From JAUVKA01 sp964465145 (GTDB lineage Bacteria > Bacteroidota > Bacteroidia > Bacteroidales > UBA12481), in assembly GCA_964465145.1 (NCBI GenBank), contig CAYXJR010000070.1, forward strand, positions 1 to 22,951: a stretch of 22,951 nt of DNA, read 5' to 3'. Each line of letters begins with the position of its first letter. The stretch's first letter is position 1. Shown here in pieces: positions 11,710 to 20,778 of this stretch. The position numbers were made by a program, and so were the translations under genes. Under the pieces are notes generated by a model, which was not told the DNA's origin, made no database searches, and saw only the letters and a list, made by a program, of their open reading frames with translations.

Positions 11710-14535
11710 CTACCAGAGTTTTATATACCCAAACAATACTGAGTAGATTATCATGGCTACCATAAGGAGTCCAAATCCTACAACAGTAAAGCCAAATACT
11801 CTTATTGCATTTTCCCAGCTCCTTTTACCTTCCCTCTTTACTAATACTTTCTTCAGCCGGCCAGTTGCTTTCAAATACTTATATTCCCGGGGCCTGTCTT
11901 GCCTAAATTCATCAAATTGAATCAAACCAGTGAAGATAACCATATCCATGGGAAAAGCCTCTGGACGGAGGTGGGTGTTGAAAAAGTGGATTGTAAATAT
12001 GAACCCAACAGCCAGGAGAGCCTCATCACTGTGGATGATTTGAGCAACGTTAATCAGCCAACCAGGAAGAAACCTGGTAAATATCTCAGGGAACCACAGC
12101 ATTAATCCGGATAATCCTATTACCGCAACCCCCCAGAAAACTGCCATATAGTCGAATTTCTCCCAATAGGTCCAGCGCCCGTACTGCGGTTTTGGTCCGC
12201 GTCCTAAAAACCATTTTACAGTAGCCCAAAAATCCTTTATGTCCTGCATATTAAACATCAGGGAATTTTCACCAAATACAAACTTCTTAAATGGAACTCT
12301 ACGTTCTGATTTGATCTTTATCAGGGAGAAAATATGAAAAAGGAAATAACCGAAAGTAATGACTGCTCCAAAACGATGAATTCTTCCTGCTACCTCAATT
12401 CCTCCAATCCATCGGGCAGCAACATTGGCCCACTCCATATTTGAGAATTTCAGAATCATTCCCGTTAATGCCAGCATTAGGAAACTCAAAATGATAAAGA
12501 TATGTGTACCCCTCTGACTTCTGGTGAATCGTTGGATAAAATACTTACTGGCAAAGGTTTCCTTGTGATGCTTCTTTTTCACTTTCCGCATTTGGAAGGA
12601 TTTGGGAATCCATAAAAATAAATGTATCCAGAAAAACAATGCAACAGTTGTCAGCAAAAGAGTCATCGCCCAGAAGGTGTAATAAAGAACTGCATATTTC
12701 TCTTTATTATGATGGGTAGCATGCGTAAGGTAACCTGTAAAACGGGCATTCGCATCCGGATGGCATTGCTGGCAGGTTTGAACAATGTTTTTACTTCCCA
12801 CCATGGAATTCGGATTATTGACATTCAAAATGTTATGCGAACCGTGGCAGTCGTAACACTTGGCAGCCTGTTCATGCCCTAATTCGGATGCCTTGCCGTG
12901 ATATGTAAGTTTGTATGTTTCCGCTGTTTCCTCATGACATTTTCCGCATTGCCGAGAAACTTCATCATGGAAAATATCCCCGCTTGTAGAACCGATAACA
13001 TGTGAAGAATGGCAATCCACACAGGTAGGGTAATCATAATGCCCCTCGGCAGCTTTGGTACTGGCAATCCCATGATCGCTGGTGATATATTCATCGTATA
13101 TCCCTTTATGACAAGTGGCACAGGTTGAGGGGATATTCTTCTTATGGACCGAAGATCTTTCATCATCTTCACTTAATATATAGTGAGAAGTGTGACAATC
13201 AGTACATACAGCACTGATAATCAACCCTTTTTCAGACAGGCCACGTCCATGGACACTGGATGAATAATCCGGAAGAGCATCTATTTCATGTAATTCTGTA
13301 AACTCATTGGCCTGGCCTTTATTTCGATGGCAACCCCCACAGAGTTCGGGGATATTTGAACGGTATGTGGAAGAGGTATCATCGTACCGGGATTGTGTAT
13401 TGTGTGATCCATGACAATCAGTACAATAAGGGGCATTTTCATCACCATTCCTGTATGCTTTACCATGTCCGCTTTCCATATAAATATTAGATACCTCAGC
13501 ATGGCAATTGGAGCAATCAATTGGTCCAGCGGTTTCACAAGGGCGGCTTAGATTGGAGCTTACATCAGAATGACATTTTACGCAGGATATATTCTCGTGA
13601 ATAGAGCTATTGATATCTGATTGTAAAACTTTCAATGAAACGATACTATCCCCAACAACCTTATGAACATCCTCCTTTTCATGGCATTTTAAGCAGGACA
13701 CATCAGCAATATTTGGCACAATGTTTTGTGTGCTTAACTTATGCGGAATATGGCAGTCGGTGCAGGCAGGAATAGACCCGGGCTTCTCCTCCCACAATTC
13801 TCCCCTGATGATTTTTGTGTGCACTTCCTCAATCTTGGTATGACACTGCATACAGGTCTTGGCAATATTGTTCATAGAAATGCTGGAATTCGGGCTTGTA
13901 TGTGGAAGAATCAGATGATTTCCATGACAATCATTACAGGTTGCAGAAACGATCAGACCCTTTTGAAACAAAGCAATACCATGGATATCCTGACTGTAAT
14001 TCTCAAGTATGTTATGCTCCGTTATGTTATAAGTTCTGGCAACCGGGGCACCTTCCCTGTGGCATTTGCCACATAGGATAGGTATATTCATTTTATAAGT
14101 AGGAGATTCTGGTGATTTTCCTGATAGGATATTATGCTTTCCATGGCATTCTGTGCAATTTGGAGCATATAATTCCTTCAGCCTGAGTGCCTGCCCGTGA
14201 ATACCAGCATCGAATTTCGCCATAGCATCGTCATGACACAGGCCACAGTCAACCGGCTGGAGTTTCTCGGGATGAGGGAACTCCTCAACGGCAGCATCCT
14301 GGTGGCAGTCTGCACAATCAACATACTTATGCACTGAGTTTTCCAATGCATTTGCCTTGATGTACAAAGAAACTTTCTTCCCCCTTCTCATAGTAGAAAG
14401 ATCCGGATCTTCATGACACATCAGACAATCGTCATTTGATTGAGCCGACCCTGACAGAGCCGCTAAAACAAAAACCAGGAAAAATAAACCCTTTCTGAAA
14501 GCACTGAGAGATTGGAATAGTATATGTTTCAACAT
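11710..14535 (-). CDS. 19-haem cytochrome c fused to C-terminal membrane cytochrome b
   Basis: 941 residues. A signal peptide (about 1-32, ending SGSAQ) exports a long multihaem region with 19 CxxCH sites at 37, 74, 97, 127, 155, 200, 228, 258, 281, 318, 341, 371, 399, 444, 472, 505, 530, 560 and 588. Residues ~615-941 contain about six membrane helices with histidines suited to b-type haems (H679, H720, H734, H835, H850), as in b561/hydrogenase-type cytochrome b subunits. The architecture parallels Geobacter CbcL, a quinol-linked b/c fusion, but carries more haems. The likely role is moving electrons between the quinone pool and a long periplasmic haem chain; the direction and terminal acceptor are unknown. 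Haems 1-8 and 9-16 are a duplication (see findings). A Crp-like palindrome lies 53-68 bases upstream of the start. No catalytic reductase domain is recognisable. Confidence 0.9.
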   Translation of the reverse strand: MLKHILFQSLSAFRKGLFFLVFVLAALSGSAQSNDDCLMCHEDPDLSTMRRGKKVSLYIKANALENSVHKYVDCADCHQDAAVEEFPHPEKLQPVDCGLCHDDAMAKFDAGIHGQALRLKELYAPNCTECHGKHNILSGKSPESPTYKMNIPILCGKCHREGAPVARTYNITEHNILENYSQDIHGIALFQKGLIVSATCNDCHGNHLILPHTSPNSSISMNNIAKTCMQCHTKIEEVHTKIIRGELWEEKPGSIPACTDCHIPHKLSTQNIVPNIADVSCLKCHEKEDVHKVVGDSIVSLKVLQSDINSSIHENISCVKCHSDVSSNLSRPCETAGPIDCSNCHAEVSNIYMESGHGKAYRNGDENAPYCTDCHGSHNTQSRYDDTSSTYRSNIPELCGGCHRNKGQANEFTELHEIDALPDYSSSVHGRGLSEKGLIISAVCTDCHTSHYILSEDDERSSVHKKNIPSTCATCHKGIYDEYITSDHGIASTKAAEGHYDYPTCVDCHSSHVIGSTSGDIFHDEVSRQCGKCHEETAETYKLTYHGKASELGHEQAAKCYDCHGSHNILNVNNPNSMVGSKNIVQTCQQCHPDANARFTGYLTHATHHNKEKYAVLYYTFWAMTLLLTTVALFFWIHLFLWIPKSFQMRKVKKKHHKETFASKYFIQRFTRSQRGTHIFIILSFLMLALTGMILKFSNMEWANVAARWIGGIEVAGRIHRFGAVITFGYFLFHIFSLIKIKSERRVPFKKFVFGENSLMFNMQDIKDFWATVKWFLGRGPKPQYGRWTYWEKFDYMAVFWGVAVIGLSGLMLWFPEIFTRFLPGWLINVAQIIHSDEALLAVGFIFTIHFFNTHLRPEAFPMDMVIFTGLIQFDEFRQDRPREYKYLKATGRLKKVLVKREGKRSWENAIRVFGFTVVGFGLLMVAMIIYSVLFGYIKLW

Positions 14536-14587
14536 ATTATGGCAATTGAATAAGAATCTAAGTGAAATTTAGTTTTAAATCTAAAAT

Positions 14588-14603
14588 TGTGAAAAATTTC
14601 ACA
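14588..14603. promoter_or_regulatory. Crp-type palindrome TGTGA-N6-TCACA
   Basis: The 16 bases TGTGAAAAATTTCACA have perfect 7-base arms around AA and match the Crp consensus TGTGA-N6-TCACA exactly. The site is centred about 60 bases upstream of the 19-haem cytochrome ATG (minus strand). The neighbouring gene on the other side only ends here, so the site most probably controls the cytochrome. Binding by a Crp/FNR-family regulator is inferred. Confidence 0.55.
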
Positions 14604-14664
14604 TAAATATTATCGAATAGACACTATTTATTTGGTTTCTAAATAATATCCAAAAAAAGGATGA

Positions 14665-15786
14665 TTATGCCCGTTTCCGATAGCGCCAGGTTGCCAGGAG
14701 AAGCATAATAGCGCCAAAAATTGCAATAAATAAGAAATCCTGGCTCACATCTGAAAATCCAGATCCCTTCAGGACAATCATTCTAATGACCCGCATAAAA
14801 TATGCAATAGGATTAAAATAGTTAAAAATCCCGGCCCATTTAGGCATACTCTCAACTGGCGTAAAAATACCTGACATCAGGATAAAAGTCAGCAAAAAGA
14901 AAAAACTCACAAACATCACCTGCTGCTGAGTTTGGGAAACAGTGGAAATAAAGAGGCCTATCGACAAAGCAACAATAAGATAGAGCCCGGAAAAGGCAAA
15001 AAGCAAACCTAAACTCCCAAGTATGGGAATATGAAAGATCAGCTTTCCGAGCAACAGACCAAAAGCTAGTTCAAACATGGCAATTATCCAAAAGGGTACC
15101 AATTTCCCAATGATGAAATGATGTTTTCTTATTGGAGTAACATTCACCTGTTCTATAGTACCTAATTCCTTTTCTCGAACAATATTGAAGGAAGCCAGGA
15201 TCCAGCCAACCAAGGTCACCAGAATTACCAGTATTCCCGGAACCATGTATATTTTGAAATCCAACTCGGGGTTATACCAATGGCTATACACCACTTTGAT
15301 GCCAGGAGGGCCTCCTTCAGGGATGTGAGAGGATGCAAACTTCGGTTGCAGGTTTTTGTTAAAACCCATCAATATATTTTGAGCATAAGCGGCCGTCAAA
15401 ACTGCAGCTGCACTATTGATTCCGTCAACCATAAATTGAACACCTGTGGATCCCCTGTTGATTAATTCTCTTTCCATTCCATCCGAAATCCGTATCACCA
15501 GATCGACCTTTCCCCGCTGGAGCATATCTTCGGCCACCCCATAACTACCTACATTCCCGGCTGAAACAAAAAATGGACTGCCCTCAAATTTGGAAATTAA
15601 CCTGGTTGAAGTCAGGCTTCCATCCTCATCAAACACACAAAAATCTATATCTCTCATATTCATATTAGCCGCAAAAACCAGAACCAGCATTTGAATTATG
15701 GGAGCAACAAACATAATAGGCAGGAGTGTCCTGTTCCGAAAAATTTGCAGGAACTCTTTTTGTATTAAAAAGCCAATTGTCCTCAT
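14665..15786 (-). CDS. ABC-2 type efflux permease (second subunit)
   Basis: 373 residues, ABC2_membrane_3-type. One helix near the N-terminus (about 22-42) is followed by an extracytoplasmic loop to about 175, then five helices and a short basic tail. The cytoplasmic motif VREKELGTIEQVNVTPI (near 205) is the coupling segment of YhhJ/YbhS/YbhR-like permeases. It pairs with the permease encoded just upstream to form a heterodimeric pore driven by the two ATPases. Its ATG overlaps the upstream permease stop by 4 bases, showing translational coupling. It is the last gene of the efflux operon and no clear hairpin terminator follows. Confidence 0.88.
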   Translation of the reverse strand: MRTIGFLIQKEFLQIFRNRTLLPIMFVAPIIQMLVLVFAANMNMRDIDFCVFDEDGSLTSTRLISKFEGSPFFVSAGNVGSYGVAEDMLQRGKVDLVIRISDGMERELINRGSTGVQFMVDGINSAAAVLTAAYAQNILMGFNKNLQPKFASSHIPEGGPPGIKVVYSHWYNPELDFKIYMVPGILVILVTLVGWILASFNIVREKELGTIEQVNVTPIRKHHFIIGKLVPFWIIAMFELAFGLLLGKLIFHIPILGSLGLLFAFSGLYLIVALSIGLFISTVSQTQQQVMFVSFFFLLTFILMSGIFTPVESMPKWAGIFNYFNPIAYFMRVIRMIVLKGSGFSDVSQDFLFIAIFGAIMLLLATWRYRKRA

Positions 15787-16889
15787 GACTCCAACCTCGT
15801 TTTAAATTTCTTTATGCTTATCCATAGGAAGAATGCGGCCATTCCCAGAAGGATGAGTCCTTCATCCCATATATAAGCGATTCCATTTCCTTTAAGCATG
15901 ATGTCCTTAAGGATCACTATAAACCACCGGGGAGGCATAACAAGGCTAATCAATTGGAGAGGCCATGGCATATTCTCAATCGGGAAAATGAAACCCGAAA
16001 GTAGAATAGTGGGGAGCATAAGAGCAAAAAGAGATAAGAACATGGCTACCTGCTGAGTCTTTGCCAGGGTACTGAAAAATATACCAATAGAAAGAGCAAC
16101 CGTGATATAAAGAAGTAGTGCAGCCATTAATAGTATCAGGCTGCCATTCACAGGAACGCCGAAAACAAAATAACTCAAAACGAGAATAACAATTCCATTT
16201 ACAAAAGCGAGAAACACATAGGGGACAACCTTGCTGGTAATTATAAGGGCCGGTTTCAGAGGACTGACCAATAACACCTCCATAGTGCCCTGCTCCTTTT
16301 CCCTTGTTACTGATATAGATGTTAGAAGTGCTGAAATTAGCATTAGTATTAAAGCTATTGTGCCAGGAACAAACATATAGGCCCCTTCCAGCTGCTCATT
16401 ATACACCATTCTGGTTTCAGCAATTAAACCTCTCTCCTGTTTAACAGGGACACCATCCTGGGTGAAATTGCGTATAATTCCTGATAAATAGTTGACTATT
16501 GTATTGGCAAGATTAGGGTCAGAGGCATCTGTAATAATCTGGACCTTTGCATCATCCCGCCCCATCATATTTCCCGAAAAAGATGGTTCAATTACCAATA
16601 TGGCTTTAACTTTCCCAGATTTAAATTTCGAACTTATCTCCTCCTGATTATTAACTTCTCCTTTATTAATAAAGTAGCCTGAAGAAAAAATCCGATTCAC
16701 CAAAGCTTCCGATTTCTGATCCCTGGACTGATCCATCACCGCAATACCAATATTTTGAAATTCATTGGTGATCACATAACCAAATATCAGGATCTGCATA
16801 ACAGGAATACCAAACAATACCAACAGGGTTTTCTTGTCCCTGAATATGTGTTGGAATTCCTTTTTAACAAAACTCAGAAATTGGTTCAT
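15783..16889 (-). CDS. ABC-2 type efflux permease (first subunit)
   Basis: 368 residues with the same layout as the downstream permease: a helix at about 20-40, a large extracytoplasmic domain to about 165, the conserved TREKEQGTMEVLLVSPL segment after the second helix, and five C-terminal helices. ABC-2 family permeases of this kind work with an HlyD adaptor and export drugs or lipophilic compounds. It starts 6 bases after the second ATPase gene ends and overlaps the next permease by 4 bases. The two permeases are diverged paralogues, which fits the diverged ATPase pair. Confidence 0.88.
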   Translation of the reverse strand: MNQFLSFVKKEFQHIFRDKKTLLVLFGIPVMQILIFGYVITNEFQNIGIAVMDQSRDQKSEALVNRIFSSGYFINKGEVNNQEEISSKFKSGKVKAILVIEPSFSGNMMGRDDAKVQIITDASDPNLANTIVNYLSGIIRNFTQDGVPVKQERGLIAETRMVYNEQLEGAYMFVPGTIALILMLISALLTSISVTREKEQGTMEVLLVSPLKPALIITSKVVPYVFLAFVNGIVILVLSYFVFGVPVNGSLILLMAALLLYITVALSIGIFFSTLAKTQQVAMFLSLFALMLPTILLSGFIFPIENMPWPLQLISLVMPPRWFIVILKDIMLKGNGIAYIWDEGLILLGMAAFFLWISIKKFKTRLES

Positions 16890-16895
16890 AGCTGG

Positions 16896-17630
16896 TTATT
16901 TTTCTCTTGCGATCTTATAAAAGACATCATCGATGGTTTTAGCCTTGAATGTTTCCTTCAATTGATCAGGGTTTCCAAGGGCTTTCACCTGGCCATCGGC
17001 CAGAATACAAACCCTATCGCAATACTCCGCTTCATCCATATAATGAGTAGTGACAAAAACCGTGATTCCCCGCTTACTTGCTTCATAGATAAGATCCCAA
17101 AACTGCCTTCTTGTGATAGGGTCCACACCACCGGTAGGCTCATCCAGAAAAACAATACGTGGATTGTGTAATATGGCTATGGAAAATGCCAGTTTCTGTT
17201 TCCATCCAAGAGGGATTGAGCCTATCAGTCGATCTTTCAATTCGGGAATCTCTAACCTGTTCAGTAGTTCATCACTTCTCTTACGGATTTCGATTCGTTT
17301 TAAACCATATATTCCTCCGAAAAGCCGGATATTTTCAAAAACCGTCAGATCATTATACAACGAGAATCTCTGGCTCATATAACCGATAACTTTTTTTATT
17401 TTTTCGGTCTGAGTTGATGCATCGAAACCAGCAACTATTACCCTTCCGGAACTGGGCCGGGATAATCCGCTCAAAATTCGGATGGCAGTTGTTTTACCAG
17501 CTCCATTAGCTCCAAGAAAGCCAAAAACCTCACCTTTGTATACATCGAAACTAATGTGATCGTTAGCAACAAACTGGCCGAACTTCTTAACCAGATCTTT
17601 GACTTCAATTATAACTTCTGGATTTTCCAT
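16896..17630 (-). CDS. ABC transporter ATPase with degenerate signature motif
   Basis: 244 residues, a single nucleotide-binding domain. Walker A GANGAGKTT (40-48), Q-loop glutamine Q87 (YMSQRFSLY), Walker B IVFLDEP (159-165) and switch histidine H196 (VTTHYMDEA) are all present. The ABC signature, normally LSGGQ, reads IPLGWKQK (139-146). That variant is typical of the second half of YbhF-like double ATPases. Here the two halves are separate genes: this one starts 1 base after the other ATPase ends. It should form a heterodimer with that protein and power the two permeases. Confidence 0.9.
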   Translation of the reverse strand: MENPEVIIEVKDLVKKFGQFVANDHISFDVYKGEVFGFLGANGAGKTTAIRILSGLSRPSSGRVIVAGFDASTQTEKIKKVIGYMSQRFSLYNDLTVFENIRLFGGIYGLKRIEIRKRSDELLNRLEIPELKDRLIGSIPLGWKQKLAFSIAILHNPRIVFLDEPTGGVDPITRRQFWDLIYEASKRGITVFVTTHYMDEAEYCDRVCILADGQVKALGNPDQLKETFKAKTIDDVFYKIAREK

Positions 17631-18545
17631 TTACTTCATCATCATATTGATGAAACAATCCTCAATATCCGGTTCAACTTCCAAGATCTCAAAATCACGA
17701 AAACCTTCATCCTCAAGATGCTGCTTTATGGCAGCAGTTCCTGATTTGACTTGTGTGAAATGAACAAGCTGACCGGCCTGGTATGCCTGGTGCACCGAAT
17801 CAAAACTCCGGAGTACTTGAAGAATTTCATGCCGCTGATTACTGCGAATGGCATAAAGGTTTACATTTAGCTTACTGATGACCATTTCTGGCGTATCGAC
17901 ACCAAGAATACTCCCATCCTGAAAGAGAGCTATCCTGTCACAACGCTTAGCTTCATCCATATAGGGAGTTGAAACTAATATAGTCATTCCCTTGTTTTTC
18001 AATCCACTAAGCATTTCCCAAAATTCCCTCCTTGATACAGCGTCCACCCCCGTGGTTGGCTCATCGAGGATGAGTATCTCAGGGCTATGAATAAGTGCGC
18101 AACTCAAAGCGAGTTTCTGCTTCATACCTCCTGACAGCTTACCAGCCCTACGCTTCCTGAATGGCTCAATCTGACCATATACCTCTTCAATCAGGTGATA
18201 ATTTTCTTTGATACTAGTCCTGAAAACTGAGGCATAAAATGCCAGATTTTCCTCAACTGATAAGTCGGGATACAGTGAGAACCGGCCTGGCATGTATCCA
18301 AGTTTCTGCCGGATTTCGCGATAATCTTTAACTGTATCATACCCTAAAACCGAAATATTTCCAGAATCGGGAATCAATAAGGAAGCTACCAGACGAAACA
18401 GGCTGGTCTTACCTGCCCCGTCAGGCCCGATAACTCCAAAGACCTCACCAGATGAAATTTCCAGATTGATATTATTCAGAGCCTCTATATCCCCATAATG
18501 CTTGGATACATCTGAACATGAAACAACGGTTTTGTCCATAATCAA
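17631..18545 (-). CDS. ABC transporter ATPase lacking Q-loop Gln and switch His
   Basis: 304 residues: a nucleotide-binding domain (about 1-225) plus a C-terminal extension of about 80 residues. Walker A GPDGAGKTS (40-48), a canonical signature LSGGMKQK (137-144) and Walker B ILILDEP (157-163) are intact. At the Q-loop it has YMPGRFSLY, with Gly at the position of the glutamine (87). At the switch it has VSTPYMDEA, with Pro194 in place of histidine. Its own ATP site is therefore probably weak or inactive, while its signature can complete the partner's site. It corresponds to the first half of YbhF-like proteins. The start codon overlaps the adaptor stop by 4 bases. The preceding in-frame M at residue 3 (IMDK) is an alternative start. 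Confidence 0.9.
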   Translation of the reverse strand: MIMDKTVVSCSDVSKHYGDIEALNNINLEISSGEVFGVIGPDGAGKTSLFRLVASLLIPDSGNISVLGYDTVKDYREIRQKLGYMPGRFSLYPDLSVEENLAFYASVFRTSIKENYHLIEEVYGQIEPFRKRRAGKLSGGMKQKLALSCALIHSPEILILDEPTTGVDAVSRREFWEMLSGLKNKGMTILVSTPYMDEAKRCDRIALFQDGSILGVDTPEMVISKLNVNLYAIRSNQRHEILQVLRSFDSVHQAYQAGQLVHFTQVKSGTAAIKQHLEDEGFRDFEILEVEPDIEDCFINMMMK

Positions 18546-19426
18546 AAAATAACTTCGCCTGGCATCCCTATTTTAATTTTGCCATCATTCTTAACCTGAA
18601 TTTTAATAGCATATACCAGGTTAACCCTTTCGTCCCTGGTTTGAATGATCTTAGGAGTAAATTCTGCCTCGTCTGCAACCCAGCTTATGGTTCCCTGGTA
18701 TTCCCGGGATTGGTTTTCCCCCCAATCAATTCTCACTTTTACCGATTGACCTATCTCCACCTGGCTCAATTGGGCACCACTGATATAGGCTTTCAGTTCC
18801 ATACTTTCCGTTGCGGCTATGCTAAACAATATCTTGCCAGGAGAAACCAGTTCAGATTCCCTGACGTATCGTTCGAGAACAAGCCCATCAATAGGAGCCA
18901 AAACAGCAGACCGGCTTATCTGATCGTCGTAGAGATTTAATTGAGCCTCAAGAACCTGTGATTCTGCCCTTACAGACTGTATTTGGGTATCAAAGGTTTT
19001 GAGCCTGGCCATGGCAATATCTATAGTATGAACAAGATCATCAAGTTGCTTTTGTGTAGCGGCCCCATCTGTGACCAAGCTTGATAAACGGTTCTTTTCA
19101 AATTCCAGTGCCTCAATTTCCTTTGCCACCACGTTCTTCTGTGCTATGATTCCTGGAATTTTCACCAGTGCAGCATGGACCTGTGACTTAACCTGATCCT
19201 TTTTGAGAGAAAGGGGCATAGTATCTACCATACCCACAAGTTGGCCCCTTTCCACCTGCGTACCGGGTTCAAGCTCGAAGAATATTAGCCGGCCCGGATT
19301 TTCGGCAGATACAAGGATCTCAGTAGTTTCAAAATGCCCATTGGCATCAAATTCCGGCTCAACCCTTGCACAAAAGGACAAAAGAATCATACTAGCCAAA
19401 ACAGAGAAGTATTTGATCTTTTTCAT
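18542..19426 (-). CDS. HlyD-family periplasmic adaptor, probable lipoprotein
   Basis: 294 residues. The signal sequence MKKIKYFSVLASMILLSFC has a lipobox-like LSFC with the acyl-accepting cysteine at 19, so the protein is probably a lipoprotein. A lipoyl/barrel-sandwich half (EILVSAENPGRLIFF, then GTQVERGQLVG), a long helical hairpin at about 75-175 and the second lipoyl half (SAVLAPIDGLVLER) follow in the usual order, ending with a beta-barrel domain. It bridges the inner-membrane ABC transporter to the TolC-like channel. It lies 39 bases after the TolC gene and overlaps the first ATPase start. Confidence 0.9.
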   Translation of the reverse strand: MKKIKYFSVLASMILLSFCARVEPEFDANGHFETTEILVSAENPGRLIFFELEPGTQVERGQLVGMVDTMPLSLKKDQVKSQVHAALVKIPGIIAQKNVVAKEIEALEFEKNRLSSLVTDGAATQKQLDDLVHTIDIAMARLKTFDTQIQSVRAESQVLEAQLNLYDDQISRSAVLAPIDGLVLERYVRESELVSPGKILFSIAATESMELKAYISGAQLSQVEIGQSVKVRIDWGENQSREYQGTISWVADEAEFTPKIIQTRDERVNLVYAIKIQVKNDGKIKIGMPGEVIF

Positions 19427-19465
19427 TTGTTAATTATTTTAATAATATGTGTATCCCCATTGCTT

Positions 19466-20722
19466 TTACTTACCTATAATTATCTGGTAGGCAAGCTTAT
19501 TGGCCAGGAGCTCAAGTTTACTGCCTTCTAAATCGAGCCTTGCCTCCTTCTCCCGATTTAATTCTGTAATGTAATCTGCGCTTGTTATCACACCCTGGCT
19601 GAGTCGTTTCTCCATTTTTAATCGGATTGACTCCCTGACACCAACCATGTTTTCATCCTCCCGGATAATTTGCTCAAGTAATTGAATACGGTTCAGAACA
19701 CGATCAATGGCAGATTGCAATTGCAAATCAAAATTCTCCCGCTCATTGTTCAACATACTGGTATTCAAATCGAGCATGGCCTGGTTCCTTTTAGTCTCTC
19801 GATAATCCCATGGGATCCAGGAGAATTGAAGGCCCATCACATAGAAATCCTGCCACTTATCAGACATAAAATTTAATCCTGGCCGACCATAACCTGCCTG
19901 GCCAAAAGCTGATAATCGTGGAACCGATTTAAGCCCCGTCATCTTCTTTCTGACCTGCAAGGCTTGGTTACGGTAATTGAAAATATCATACTCCGAACGT
20001 TCAGGTGCTTGTTCAAAATAATTTACTTCAGGAACAATAAAGGTTTCATCAAGACCGATATCCAGCTTGCTGATCAGAGACAGCTGCTGAATCAGAGCAT
20101 TACGAGCCTCCCTCAAACTCAGTTCCTTACGGCGAATATCGATTTTTTCAGCCTCCAGCAGCATCACATCCATTTCAGTAACCACGCCACCATCATAGCC
20201 AGCTTCGAGGCGAGCCAGGTTTGCATCCAACGACTCTTGAACCAGCTGAATAACATCCAATTGCTTGTTCTTCAATAGTATATCAAGATATAACTTTTGA
20301 ACGCTTTCCTTTATTTCCCTGGCTGCAGCATCCAGTCGGGCAATTCGCTCCTGGTGTTCAAATATAAGAAGATCCTTCTTGAGTTTCCTTTGACCGCCAT
20401 CATACAATATTTGATTGGCGTTTAAACTTAGATTATACTGAAAATGCGGAATTTCCGGAAAGATTATCCCTTCGAAGGGTAAGTTAAAATCGAACTCGAC
20501 CACATCCGATTGGTACTTTCCCTGGCCCCCTATATTGAGACTTGGGAAACCATGTATCCGGTTGTTCTCCAGTTCCTTTTGATTGATCAACTCCAGAGAC
20601 TCCCTGTTTTTAAGGGCCGGATGAGAATCCAGAGCACTATTTATGCAATCTTCGAGGCTTGTTTGAGCAAGACCCGCCAGACTGAATAGGATCATCAAGA
20701 TAATAAGTATTAAATTTTTCAT
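19466..20722 (-). CDS. TolC-like outer-membrane efflux protein
   Basis: 418 residues from the ATG at 20722. A further ATG at 20743 would put seven residues before the signal peptide MKNLILIILMILFSLAGLAQ, so the inner start is preferred. Two OEP repeats can be seen: long helices with heptad-like Glu/Arg/Leu patterns (about 125-215 and 320-410) alternating with beta segments (YNLSLNANQILYDGG; YVMGLQFSWIPWDYR). It is close to the normal TolC-family length. It forms the trimeric outer-membrane exit duct for the adaptor/ABC complex encoded downstream, and it is the first structural gene after the TetR regulator (56-base gap). Confidence 0.88.
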   Translation of the reverse strand: MKNLILIILMILFSLAGLAQTSLEDCINSALDSHPALKNRESLELINQKELENNRIHGFPSLNIGGQGKYQSDVVEFDFNLPFEGIIFPEIPHFQYNLSLNANQILYDGGQRKLKKDLLIFEHQERIARLDAAAREIKESVQKLYLDILLKNKQLDVIQLVQESLDANLARLEAGYDGGVVTEMDVMLLEAEKIDIRRKELSLREARNALIQQLSLISKLDIGLDETFIVPEVNYFEQAPERSEYDIFNYRNQALQVRKKMTGLKSVPRLSAFGQAGYGRPGLNFMSDKWQDFYVMGLQFSWIPWDYRETKRNQAMLDLNTSMLNNERENFDLQLQSAIDRVLNRIQLLEQIIREDENMVGVRESIRLKMEKRLSQGVITSADYITELNREKEARLDLEGSKLELLANKLAYQIIIGK

Positions 20723-20778
20723 CTTAGTCAGAATAATAATCATTAGTTATATGCTGGTCGCTTTTGGTTCATAAAAGA

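Noticed and set aside
12879..13538. Additional minus-strand frames inside the multihaem cytochrome
   Set aside because: They are alternative-frame readings of the repetitive CxxCH region, which avoids stops because of its composition.
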